Shown: positions 18,165 through 27,098 of the stretch, one piece after another
Layout of the letters: each line of letters opens with the position of its first letter
How positions within the stretch are numbered: position 1 is the first letter of the stretch
From: Bacteroides sp.
GTDB taxonomy: Bacteria; Bacteroidota; Bacteroidia; Bacteroidales; SM23-62
Assembly: GCA_011053095.1 (NCBI GenBank)
Contig: DRHS01000191.1
Location: 1 to 64,000 of the forward strand
DNA: 64,000 nucleotides
Reading direction: 5' to 3'
Notes under the pieces: generated by a model
What the model saw: the letters and a program-made list of their open reading frames with translations, nothing else
The model's database searches: none
What the model was told of the DNA's origin: nothing
Program-made: the position numbers and the translations under genes

Positions 18165-19331
18165 CTAGTCCGAGCCGATGTTCTTGGACTGTTCCCTAAA
18201 GTAAGCCTCCTTAAACTGTGTTGGTGTCATCCCGGTTGAGGACTTGAAAACACTGTTGAAGGATGATTTGGAATTGAAGCCGGCTTCAAATGCAATCGAG
18301 GTAAGCGTGTATTTAGTAAAATCGTCGTCCACAAGTAACTTTTTTACTTCCTCTATCCGGTACTCGTTAATGAAGGTATAAAAATTCTTGCCCATGAGTC
18401 CATTGATTACCTGGGTGAGGTAATGCCTGGGGATGTTGAGTTCGGATGAGATTTCATTTATGGTCAGGTCAACATCAAGGTAGGGTTTTTTCTCCTGCAT
18501 ATGTTTCAGAAGTTGATCCATATATTCTTTGGCATCCTTTTCCTTAAGTCCTGAGCGTTCATATTTGGGTTCGATTTCCACTTCCGGTAGTGGAGTTTTT
18601 TTAAGCGTTACCGGGTCGACTGCAGGATGACGAGGAGCCAGTATCTCGTTGAAAATCCCGGGCTGTTTGAATCCGTAGAAGCTGAAAGCAAAGGCGAAAA
18701 ATGTAAGACCAAAATAGGAAGGCAGCTTTGGATCATAGGTAGGATCCTTGGCAAATATCACATATGCTCCGAATATAAAAACTCCTACATAGGTGACATA
18801 AAAACTGATTGAAATTACAAGCAACCAGCTCAAAGTGATTTTTCCTGATGTGTAACTTACAAGATTCTGAATATTCCTCTGGTGCCGGTTGATGAGCACG
18901 AAGGCAACAATACTGTAGGTAGTGATGGAAACAAAAAAGGAAAATCCATAGAGAAGGCGAAATAAAAGGAATGGATCAGTATCCCAGAAATCATCCAGCC
19001 GCATAACTGGTTTGCCACGGAAAACTATTGCAGTAATGAAAAATGCAAGAGCCGGAATGAAATGCAGGATATACCTCCAGTTGAACTCAACCCGCTCAGT
19101 GGTCTGGTACTTCGTGTATAAATACAGGAGTGGTCCGTAAGTAAATGGGATGAATAAATATTCAAAGAGTGGAACAATACTGGTGTTAATAATCGCAAAT
19201 CCCATCTCGATAGCGATCAGGAACAGCCATGCAGCAAGTAATCTGTCTGCCACAGTAGGATTCTTTTTTGTTGCGATCATTAGTCCCGCGAAAAATGATT
19301 GGGACAGTCCAACATAGAGAATTTCATTCAT
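18165..19331 (-). CDS. AraC-family regulator with an N-terminal membrane domain
   Basis: The first roughly 220 residues hold about seven transmembrane segments, followed by a linker and a C-terminal AraC HTH domain (about 275-380). Its two helix-turn-helix units are visible as LTINEISSELNIPRHYLTQVIN and SIAFEAGFNSKSSFNSVFK. This membrane-sensor/AraC form is common in Bacteroidota. ATG 19331 is chosen; the longer frame begins with a TTG at 19349. The direct repeats before the next operon are a plausible target. The signal sensed is unknown. Confidence 0.88.
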   Translation of the reverse strand: MNEILYVGLSQSFFAGLMIATKKNPTVADRLLAAWLFLIAIEMGFAIINTSIVPLFEYLFIPFTYGPLLYLYTKYQTTERVEFNWRYILHFIPALAFFITAIVFRGKPVMRLDDFWDTDPFLLFRLLYGFSFFVSITTYSIVAFVLINRHQRNIQNLVSYTSGKITLSWLLVISISFYVTYVGVFIFGAYVIFAKDPTYDPKLPSYFGLTFFAFAFSFYGFKQPGIFNEILAPRHPAVDPVTLKKTPLPEVEIEPKYERSGLKEKDAKEYMDQLLKHMQEKKPYLDVDLTINEISSELNIPRHYLTQVINGLMGKNFYTFINEYRIEEVKKLLVDDDFTKYTLTSIAFEAGFNSKSSFNSVFKSSTGMTPTQFKEAYFREQSKNIGSD

Positions 19332-19422
19332 TGTTAACAAATTTAACAATGATTTTATACAATCTAAGTGTGGACTCTTGTAAAAAATTTCTTATTATTG
19401 AATATTGATCTGATCTGGCAAG

Positions 19423-19707
19423 ATGAAAAAGAAAGTCTTTAAGGATTATAAAAGCCTGCCTGCAGAAATCCGGGAGGACATTCGGGGAAAGTACCCCCAG
19501 GGGTATGTACAGGACGTTATTACCTTTTTCAATAAAGACAAACAGTTGATTTCGGCCCTTCCATATGAAACTGAAGAAATAAGCTACCTGATCAAGATGC
19601 CCTCATCCATGAGCCTTAAGGAAGATGAGGAAACAACAACTGCTCCAGTTGAGACCATTCCGGAAGGAGAAAGGATTGAAAATATTGACGAAGAAGAATC
19701 TGATTGA
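19423..19707 (+). CDS. Small conserved hypothetical protein
   Basis: A 94-residue soluble protein, KKVFKDYKSLPAEIREDI at the start and an acidic tail (ENIDEEESD). No enzymatic motif or membrane segment is seen. It stands alone between a divergent regulator and the mechanosensitive channel gene, and codon use looks native. Function unknown. Confidence 0.65.
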   Translation: MKKKVFKDYKSLPAEIREDIRGKYPQGYVQDVITFFNKDKQLISALPYETEEISYLIKMPSSMSLKEDEETTTAPVETIPEGERIENIDEEESD

Positions 19708-19843
19708 TGATGTGCCCCGCTTCACCTGCGATGTTTTCCCTGAACGTTGATATGTAATTTTTCTTTTATCCCCTTTATTTTTTAATTTTCATCTGTTAAA
19801 TCACAAGTGAATTGCGATTCCCTGATTGATAAATCCTTAGGAA

Positions 19844-22330
19844 ATGAAAAAACTACTATATCATCTAATCCTGGCAATATTTTTCCTTCCCCTGTCACCT
19901 GCGAAGTCCTTTGCACAGGAACCCGTAGTTAAGGATACGACGGTAGCCATTCTACAGACCATCCCTGTAACAGAAATTATTATCCAGGCCACAGAAGTGA
20001 ACACCCGGCTGCGTGAAAAGAGGACCAACCTGCTGACGGATGAAAAAAGGGAAGAGATCACATCCAGAATGGATATATTACAATTCCGTCTGGGGCTGAT
20101 TCGGGAGGATCCCCGTATACACAATCCGGAAGAGTTGAATCTGCGTAGCCTGGAAAACCTTCAGTCCGAATGGCAATTTCTGGATAAATTATTTGATACA
20201 GAACAGGATTATTTAAATGAGATACTACAGATAAAGGAGGAAAATAAGGCAGAAGTACATAAATTACTGGTACTATGGGAATTAACCTCTGTGACAATTA
20301 ATGAAGAAACGGCTGTCGATCTTGTACTTGAGCAGGTCGAGACAACCCTTAGTGACATCCGGGAGACAGAATCCCAGATTGAAACCGATTCTAAATTCAT
20401 CCAGGAGGAGCTGGTAAAAATCACCTCCGGGGTAATTTTTACCAACGAAGTTCTGGAAGCCATTGCTGAGGCTCATCAGGAAATGGCCAGAAGCCTGCTA
20501 AGCCTTGACAGTCCCCCGATCTGGAAAGAATTCAAGAGCAAAAAAGATTCAACCATAGTATTTGAACAGGAACGCTCCCTGCTGGACGATACAATGATAG
20601 GGTTCAGGGATTTCTATAACCAGTATTCCCATCGGATCTGGTTGCACCTGGTCCTTTCCCTAATTATTATAATATTTATATTTATTCTTTACCATAACCT
20701 CAGTCATACCCTTCCCGAGGAAGAAACTCCGGAAATTATTGCAGTCAAGAACATAACTACCCGTCCTCTGGCATCGGGTTGGCTTATATCAGTCATTCTG
20801 ACTTTTGTCCTGTATAGTAATTTTCCTGACTCGGTGTTATTGCTTGCCTCCTTGTTCCTTTTTCCTCCGATTATCAGCATCCTGAGGTCTGTCATCACCG
20901 GTCCGGCGCGAAAATATATTTACTTTCCGCTTATTGCCACTATCCTGGTCGAACTTCACCGGATCGGTTATTCAGAATCTCTTCTCAGCAGACTCTGGCT
21001 TTTGTTTATTATTCTTTTCGCAATCCTTACAATCTATCTTGTTTTTGGAAGGAAAAGCCAGCGTGAAATAATTCTCAGCGGACGGCTGGGTAAAGTACTT
21101 GTAGCCGGAGGCTTCATAGCATTCGGGATGCTTTTAATTGCATTCTTCGGTAATATCGTAGGTTCCATCAGCCTGTCCGAATTTCTTACACATTCAATCA
21201 TAGAAAGCGCCACTGTTTCTCTGTTCCTGTACGCATTTGTGGCTACCCTGAATAGTATAATTACTACCACTATCTACAGTAACTACTTTAAAAAATCCAG
21301 CATTCTAAGCCAGTACAAGGAACTCATATACAGGCGGATAAAAGGACTAATAAACCTGGTTGCGGTAATTCTCCTGATTAATTTTGTCTTCCGGATCTTT
21401 AATATCTGGAATGCCATGTATCCCTGGTTCAAGAATATCCTTTTACATGATATCGAGGCTGGCTCCATGACATTCTCTTTGTGGAATATTATCCTGTTTT
21501 TCTTTATTGTATGGCTGACGGTCATAATCGGCCGGCTTATCCGCACTATTTTTGAAGGAGAAACCGGTATACGTGACCGGATGCGGAAGGGCGCCCCCGG
21601 AGCAATGTCCCTCCTGTTGAGGATAACTATTTTTACCGTTGGTTTCATGCTTGCCATTGCAGCCCTGGGAGTTGAAATGGATAAGCTTACTATTCTTCTG
21701 GGTGCCTTCGGTGTTGGTATCGGTTTTGGACTCCAGAGTATCTTCAACAACCTTGTTTCAGGAATTATCCTTGCTTTTGAAAGGCCCATCAAGGAGGGTG
21801 ACATTATTGAGGTTGGGACCCTTCTGGGCATCGTAAAGGAAATAGGCATCCGCTCAAGTGTGATCCGAACTTACGACGGTGCAGAAGTGATCACTCCTAA
21901 CGGAAACCTGATCTCCAAGGAGCTGATCAACTGGACACGTACGGATATGAGACGACGGGCAGAAGTTCGCGTAGGTGTTGCTTACGGTACGGACCCGCAA
22001 ATGGTACTCGACCTGCTTCTGGAAATAGCAAAATCCTCTGACAAAATACTTCAAACACCCGAACCCATATCAATTTTCCTTGGATTCGGGGACAGTTCTC
22101 TGGATTTCCGGCTGCTCTTCTGGCTCGGGGATGCTAACCTCAGGCTGGTACTTCAATCCGAGATGGCGGTCAAAGTCAATGACGCCATAGTGGCTGCCGG
22201 TATCACCATACCATTTCCTCAGCGCGATTTGCATGTTAAATCGGTTGATCCGAACCTGATAGACCGTATAAAGGCCCAGGACGATATAGCCAAAAACCAG
22301 AAAAACCTACCCCCATCCCCCTCTAAATAG
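19844..22330 (+). CDS. MscS-family mechanosensitive channel (large, MscK-like)
   Basis: Large MscS relative (828 aa) that releases solutes on hypo-osmotic stress. A signal peptide (about 1-25) leads to a helical periplasmic domain to residue 260. About eleven membrane helices follow. The pore helix and MscS core are at about 600-700: GAFGVGIGFGLQSIFNNLVSG, FERPIKEGDIIEV, then VITPNGNLISKELINWT. A cytoplasmic alpha/beta domain ends near residue 800. This layout matches the MscK/YbdG-like long forms. It appears to be a single-gene unit. Confidence 0.92.
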   Translation: MKKLLYHLILAIFFLPLSPAKSFAQEPVVKDTTVAILQTIPVTEIIIQATEVNTRLREKRTNLLTDEKREEITSRMDILQFRLGLIREDPRIHNPEELNLRSLENLQSEWQFLDKLFDTEQDYLNEILQIKEENKAEVHKLLVLWELTSVTINEETAVDLVLEQVETTLSDIRETESQIETDSKFIQEELVKITSGVIFTNEVLEAIAEAHQEMARSLLSLDSPPIWKEFKSKKDSTIVFEQERSLLDDTMIGFRDFYNQYSHRIWLHLVLSLIIIIFIFILYHNLSHTLPEEETPEIIAVKNITTRPLASGWLISVILTFVLYSNFPDSVLLLASLFLFPPIISILRSVITGPARKYIYFPLIATILVELHRIGYSESLLSRLWLLFIILFAILTIYLVFGRKSQREIILSGRLGKVLVAGGFIAFGMLLIAFFGNIVGSISLSEFLTHSIIESATVSLFLYAFVATLNSIITTTIYSNYFKKSSILSQYKELIYRRIKGLINLVAVILLINFVFRIFNIWNAMYPWFKNILLHDIEAGSMTFSLWNIILFFFIVWLTVIIGRLIRTIFEGETGIRDRMRKGAPGAMSLLLRITIFTVGFMLAIAALGVEMDKLTILLGAFGVGIGFGLQSIFNNLVSGIILAFERPIKEGDIIEVGTLLGIVKEIGIRSSVIRTYDGAEVITPNGNLISKELINWTRTDMRRRAEVRVGVAYGTDPQMVLDLLLEIAKSSDKILQTPEPISIFLGFGDSSLDFRLLFWLGDANLRLVLQSEMAVKVNDAIVAAGITIPFPQRDLHVKSVDPNLIDRIKAQDDIAKNQKNLPPSPSK

Positions 22331-22331
22331 C

Positions 22332-22421
22332 AAGGCCAGCATCATTGTTTCTACGGATGAGTGATACTGTCTGAGCGAAGCGAGTTGTATCGCGAAGTAG
22401 TAGAAATTGTGATGTGGCCTT
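22332..22421. repeat. 90-bp imperfect palindrome (REP-like element)
   Basis: Outer arms AAGGCCA (22332-22338) and TGGCCTT (22415-22421) pair, inner arms TTTCTAC (22348-22354) and GTAGAAA (22400-22406) pair, and GATAC/GTATC pair closer to the middle. The centre carries GAGCGAAGCGAG. The whole can fold into one long stem. It lies between two plus-strand genes, just after the channel gene stop, so it may act as terminator or as an intergenic repeat of the genome. No second copy was noticed in the window. Confidence 0.6.
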
Positions 22422-22546
22422 CAATATGTTCAATGACACTTGACTCGTACCAGTGTTTTCCGTAATTTATATGACTTGTTATCTGATTGGCCGGATTGAC
22501 AAAACAGACCCGTGGCAGGACAATACCTGCTGCTGAAATTTACGAT

Positions 22547-23308
22547 ATGGACTCGAAAACTTTTCATTTTGAATCTCAAAATGGGACGGGGATTATTACG
22601 CTCAGCCGTCCCGAAGTACTAAACGCCCTAAACATTCAGTTCTTCAAGGACTTAAACAAATTGTTGGATGAGCTCGAAAAGGATCCTGTGATTCTGATCA
22701 TAACAGGAACAGGAAAAGGATTCGCTGCTGGTGCCGATATTAAGGAAATGGCAGATATGTCTCCCGATGAAGCTCTCAAACTATCTGTCGGTGGACAAAA
22801 AACCTTTCAGCGCCTGGAGGATTATCCCTTTCCTGTAATCGCTGCTGTAAACGGTTATGCCCTGGGAGGAGGCTGTGAGCTTTGTATGGCCTGCGATATA
22901 AGACTGGCCAGCAAGGAGGCTAAATTTGGACAGCCGGAGGTTAAACTGGGACTTATACCCGGGTATGGTGCAACTCATAAACTGGCAAAGCATGTGGGAC
23001 TCGGAAATGCCCTGTATATGCTTACAACAGCTGTAAACATCGGAGCTGAGGAGGCTCTTCAAATGGGACTCGTGCAGGAAATATGCGAACCGGAAGCATT
23101 ACTCGAGAGGGCAAAGGAAGTCGCTGGCTTAATGGGTAAGGCCGGACCCGATTCCCTTATGGCCGTGAAATCGGTATGCATGGCCTCATCAGATCTCCCG
23201 TATGACGAGGGACTAAAACTCGAGTCCGAGAATTTTATGAGGATGTTCGAGGGACAGGGAAAGGAAGGAATGAAGGCATTTGTTGAGAAACGTAAACCGG
23301 AATGGTAA
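22547..23308 (+). CDS. Enoyl-CoA hydratase (crotonase family)
   Basis: Hydrates trans-2-enoyl-CoA (such as crotonyl-CoA) to 3-hydroxyacyl-CoA. Both crotonase catalytic Glu residues are present, Glu111 in GGGCE and Glu131 in FGQPE, with the oxyanion segment GFAAGADIKEM at 58-68. Length 253 aa is normal. The frame is open from 22487, but ATG 22547 gives the usual N-terminus. First gene of the acyl-CoA operon; the next gene starts 18 nt downstream. Confidence 0.92.
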   Translation: MDSKTFHFESQNGTGIITLSRPEVLNALNIQFFKDLNKLLDELEKDPVILIITGTGKGFAAGADIKEMADMSPDEALKLSVGGQKTFQRLEDYPFPVIAAVNGYALGGGCELCMACDIRLASKEAKFGQPEVKLGLIPGYGATHKLAKHVGLGNALYMLTTAVNIGAEEALQMGLVQEICEPEALLERAKEVAGLMGKAGPDSLMAVKSVCMASSDLPYDEGLKLESENFMRMFEGQGKEGMKAFVEKRKPEW

Positions 23309-23326
23309 GCAATTAAGTCAATTAAC

Positions 23327-24667
23327 ATGAATTACAAAGAGAAATTCAGAAAGGTATCCGTACTTGGTGCAGGCGGCAAAATGGGCAGCGGGATCCTTCT
23401 TCTGACCGCCATGGAAATGTTCCGGCTTGCCCGGGAAAATCCCAAAGACGCACCATTATACCAGCTTAACGCCATAGATGTTTCGGAGGAGAGCCTCAGG
23501 GGGGTTATGGACTACCTTCGTGGACAAATTCGCAAGGCCGGAGAAAAACAGATAGTAAACCTTCGCCAAGTATACAGCAATCAGGCAGACCTTATTGAAA
23601 ATGGGGAGATCATAGACCAGTATATTCTGGATGTGATGAAATTTGTTAAAACGGGAACCTCCCTCGAGCTGGCAAAGGGCTCGACCCTTGTATTCGAAGC
23701 CGTAAGCGAAAACCCGGAACTGAAAGTAAAACTGATCCGGGAGATTGACGGAGACTCAGGAAGCAAAACCTGGTACCTAACCAATACCAGCTCAATCCCC
23801 ATTGGCAAGCTCGACAAGGATGCCGGTCTCGGCGGACGGATAATCGGTTTTCATTTCTACAATCCCCCGGCAGTACAGAGACTGGTAGAACTTATCGCCT
23901 CCCAAAAAACTCTCCCGGAACTGAAAAGTTTCTCTGTTGATTTTGCTAAGGCAATGCAAAAAAAGCTGGTACCGTCAAATGATATCGCAGGCTTCGTAGG
24001 CAACGGTCACTTTATGAGAGACATCCTATTTGCGGCCCGGCAGGTCGAAAAGCTCTCGAAAGACCACAGTCTTCCCCAGTCCATCTGGATCATCAACCGG
24101 GTCACCCAGGATTTCCTCATCCGGCCCATGGGTATTTTCCAGCTGACGGATTATGTGGGTGTCGATGTCTGCCAGTACATTATGCAGGTCATGGATCCCT
24201 ACATGGATGGAGAGAACCTTCGTTGTGACCTGATAGACAGGCTGATGGAGCAGGAAGTCCGGGGTGGACAAAATCCCGACGGATCCCAGAAGAATGGTAT
24301 ACTTTCCTATGAGAAAGGAAGGATAACCGGGATATGGGATATGGACAAGAAGGATTATATTCCGGTGGATACTATTGAAGGGGAAGTCGCCCCTGACCTG
24401 GGATCATTGCCTCCGGGTCACATGCCCTGGAAGGATGTTATCCGGGATCCGGACAAATCCGGGAAGCTTGAATCCTATTTTAAATCCCTCACCGGGGAAC
24501 AGTCCACCGGTGCCAAACTGGCAAAGGAATACGGAAGGAATTCCCGTCAGATAGGTGAACTTCTGGTTGAAAAAAAGGTAGCCGCTTCAACAGATGATGT
24601 GAATATGGTATTACTGACAGGGTTTTTCCACGCATACGGACCTGTGAATAATTATTTTGATAATTAG
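23327..24667 (+). CDS. 3-hydroxyacyl-CoA dehydrogenase
   Basis: Oxidises 3-hydroxyacyl-CoA to 3-ketoacyl-CoA with NAD. The N-terminal Rossmann motif is VLGAGGKMGSG (about 12-22). TNTSSIPIGKL and GFHFYNPPAVQRLVELI carry the catalytic region, and the C-terminal helical domain begins near FVGNGHFMRD. At 446 aa it is longer than the usual short HADH (about 285-300), with an extended C-terminal part. It is placed between hydratase and thiolase, so it covers the third step of the pathway. Confidence 0.9.
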   Translation: MNYKEKFRKVSVLGAGGKMGSGILLLTAMEMFRLARENPKDAPLYQLNAIDVSEESLRGVMDYLRGQIRKAGEKQIVNLRQVYSNQADLIENGEIIDQYILDVMKFVKTGTSLELAKGSTLVFEAVSENPELKVKLIREIDGDSGSKTWYLTNTSSIPIGKLDKDAGLGGRIIGFHFYNPPAVQRLVELIASQKTLPELKSFSVDFAKAMQKKLVPSNDIAGFVGNGHFMRDILFAARQVEKLSKDHSLPQSIWIINRVTQDFLIRPMGIFQLTDYVGVDVCQYIMQVMDPYMDGENLRCDLIDRLMEQEVRGGQNPDGSQKNGILSYEKGRITGIWDMDKKDYIPVDTIEGEVAPDLGSLPPGHMPWKDVIRDPDKSGKLESYFKSLTGEQSTGAKLAKEYGRNSRQIGELLVEKKVAASTDDVNMVLLTGFFHAYGPVNNYFDN

Positions 24668-24675
24668 AAAAAACA

Positions 24676-25917
24676 ATGACAATGAGGCGAAAAGTATATA
24701 TGGCAGCCGGGTATAATACCATCTCCCTTGGGACAGGGAGAAAGGAATTTCATCCCAAGAAACCAAGACCCGGACTGGAACATTATTTTAAGGAAGCTGC
24801 CAGGGGAACACTTGATCAGATTGGTGGAGCAGGTAATGTGGATGAATCCGTGGTAGGGAATTTCATGGCCAGCAGGTTTGTCCGCCAGGCCCATCTTAAC
24901 GCACTTTTCCCTATGGTGGATGCTGCTCTGAGACATAAACCGGCTACCCGTGTTGAGGGGGCCTGTGCCAGTGGGGGACTAGCTCTTCTGTCTGGCATCA
25001 GATCGGTTCTTGCAGAAACCGCTGATGTTGTACTTGCGCTGGGAATCGAGGTGCAGAATTCCGTCAAAGCAGTATATGGTGCGGATTTTCTTGCAATGGC
25101 AGGATGGTTCCCAAACCGTAAGGAGGGACATGCATATTTCTTTCCCGGGCAGTTTTCAGACCGTACCCAGGCTTACTACGATGCATGGGGAAAGGATGAA
25201 ACACGACCCGCACTTGCACGCTGGTATAAAAACGCCATTGAAAATGCACGTCTATGTCCCACTGCCCAGGAATACACCAATAATTCAGAAGACCTTATCT
25301 CGCTCGGAATGACCGAACCGGATGCACAGACTTTTACAGCATGCCTGAATGTTATGGATTGCTCAAAGGTTTCGGACGGGGCTTCGGCTATTGCAATACT
25401 CTCTGAAGAAGGATTAAAACGATGTGGGATCAGTCCCACGGATGCAATAGAAATTACCGGGTTCGGTCACGCTGTGGAAGATATTACACAGCCCCCTGTG
25501 GATCCCCTGGAGCTTTCAACAGTCAAAGCCGCTACCACAAAGGCCATGGAAATGGCCAGGATCACAAAGGACGACCTGGCGACGGTGGAAACACATGATT
25601 GCTTTACTATTGCAGGACTCCTGGGCGTTGAAGCCCTGGGACTGGCCGAAAAAGGCAAAGGCAAGGATTTCGTACTCGAAGGGCATACGGCACGCGGGGG
25701 GAAGATCCCCTTTAATACTACCGGGGGACTCATAGGTTGGGGTCATCCGACAGGTGCAACAGGTGTACATATGGCTGTCACACTCTGGGAACAATTGACA
25801 GGAAAAGCCGGGGATGCCCAGATAGAAATGCCTGCTGACCGCCCTTATGGGCTGAGCATGAATATGGGAGGAGATGATAAAACAGCTGTTTCGCTTATAA
25901 TGACTAAAATCCAATAA
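24676..25917 (+). CDS. Thiolase (acetyl-CoA acyltransferase-like)
   Basis: Cleaves 3-ketoacyl-CoA to acetyl-CoA and a shortened acyl-CoA. The nucleophilic Cys97 lies in VEGACASGG, and GGLIGWGHPTGATG carries the conserved C-terminal His. HDCFTIAG replaces the usual NEAFA segment, which points to the SCP2-like thiolase branch. Length 413 aa is normal. It is 8 nt after the dehydrogenase gene and 1 nt before the acyl-CoA dehydrogenase gene. Confidence 0.9.
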   Translation: MTMRRKVYMAAGYNTISLGTGRKEFHPKKPRPGLEHYFKEAARGTLDQIGGAGNVDESVVGNFMASRFVRQAHLNALFPMVDAALRHKPATRVEGACASGGLALLSGIRSVLAETADVVLALGIEVQNSVKAVYGADFLAMAGWFPNRKEGHAYFFPGQFSDRTQAYYDAWGKDETRPALARWYKNAIENARLCPTAQEYTNNSEDLISLGMTEPDAQTFTACLNVMDCSKVSDGASAIAILSEEGLKRCGISPTDAIEITGFGHAVEDITQPPVDPLELSTVKAATTKAMEMARITKDDLATVETHDCFTIAGLLGVEALGLAEKGKGKDFVLEGHTARGGKIPFNTTGGLIGWGHPTGATGVHMAVTLWEQLTGKAGDAQIEMPADRPYGLSMNMGGDDKTAVSLIMTKIQ

Positions 25918-25918
25918 A

Positions 25919-27061
25919 ATGAACTTTGATCTTACAGAAGAACACCTGATGATCCGACAGTCCGCCCGTGATTACGCCCGGCGCGAATTAATCCAGGATG
26001 TGATCGAACGCGACGATAAAGGGATCTATCCCGAACAACATGTAAAAAATTTAGCTGAACTCGGATTTTTGGGAATGATGGTCGATCCGAAATACGACGG
26101 TAGCGGGATGGATACTATTTCATATGTCCTGGCCATGGAAGAACTCTGCAAAGTTGACTCCTCGGTGGGAGTAATTGTTACCGTGAATAATTCCCTGGTT
26201 TGCTGGGGACTCGAAAAGTACGGAACCGAAGAGCAGAAGGATAAGTACCTGAAACCCTTGGCCCGGGGAGAAATAACCGGGGCCTTCCTTCTTTCTGAAC
26301 CAGAAGCGGGATCTGATGCTACCATGCAACGAACTACCGCCGAGTTGAAAGGTGACCATTATCTGGTCAACGGAACCAAGAACTGGATTACCAACGGAAG
26401 TACTGCAGCAGTTTACCTTGTCATGGTGCAGACCGACAAGGAGAAAGGACACCGTGGCATCAATGCCCTCATCATCGAGAGGGAAACCCAAGGTGTATCC
26501 ACAGGACCTCACGAAAATAAAATGGGAATGCGAAGCTCAGATACAGTCTCAGTCATGTTCACAGATGTTAAGGTTCCCCTTGAAAACCGGATCGGAGAAG
26601 AGGGTTTCGGATTCAAATTTGCCATGAAAACCCTCGAAGGAGGCCGTCTTGGAATCGCTGCCCAGGCACTTGGAATTGCCTCAGGGGCCTTCGAACTCTC
26701 ATTGAAATATTCCAAGGAACGCAAGGCCTTCGGCACCGAGATCGCGAACCACCAGGTGATAGCATTCAAGCTGGCTGATATGGCAATCAGAATAGAGGCA
26801 GCAAGAAACCTTTGCCTTAAAACCGCATGGCTGCATGACCAGGGAAAACCCATTGGTACTGCGAGTGCAATCGCAAAAGTTTTTGCTTCGGAAACAGCCA
26901 TGTGGGTTACAACCGAGGCAGTTCAGATCCACGGCGGATACGGCTATGTGAAGGAATACCATGTTGAACGATTAATGCGTGATGCAAAACTCACTGAGAT
27001 CTATGAAGGGACCTCTGAGATCCAGCGGGTCGTAATATCCAGGGACCTGCTGAAAGATTAG
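25919..27061 (+). CDS. Acyl-CoA dehydrogenase
   Basis: FAD enzyme that makes trans-2-enoyl-CoA, feeding electrons to ETF. Motifs: GAFLLSEPEAGSDA and NGTKNWITNGSTA (FAD and substrate binding), and near the C-terminus QIHGGYGYVKEY and IYEGTSEIQR with catalytic Glu363. Length 380 aa and the Glu position fit short/medium-chain enzymes such as butyryl- or isobutyryl-CoA dehydrogenase. It is followed after 37 nt by icmF. Confidence 0.93.
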   Translation: MNFDLTEEHLMIRQSARDYARRELIQDVIERDDKGIYPEQHVKNLAELGFLGMMVDPKYDGSGMDTISYVLAMEELCKVDSSVGVIVTVNNSLVCWGLEKYGTEEQKDKYLKPLARGEITGAFLLSEPEAGSDATMQRTTAELKGDHYLVNGTKNWITNGSTAAVYLVMVQTDKEKGHRGINALIIERETQGVSTGPHENKMGMRSSDTVSVMFTDVKVPLENRIGEEGFGFKFAMKTLEGGRLGIAAQALGIASGAFELSLKYSKERKAFGTEIANHQVIAFKLADMAIRIEAARNLCLKTAWLHDQGKPIGTASAIAKVFASETAMWVTTEAVQIHGGYGYVKEYHVERLMRDAKLTEIYEGTSEIQRVVISRDLLKD

Positions 27062-27098
27062 TTAATAATAACCTGAAACCCCCGGCCACTGCCATGTT

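Noticed and set aside
22491-22502. 12-mer CCGGATTGACAA shared with 58953-58964 as a common regulatory site
   Set aside because: A 12-base match in 64 kb is close to chance, and the flanking sequence and distance to the start codons differ.
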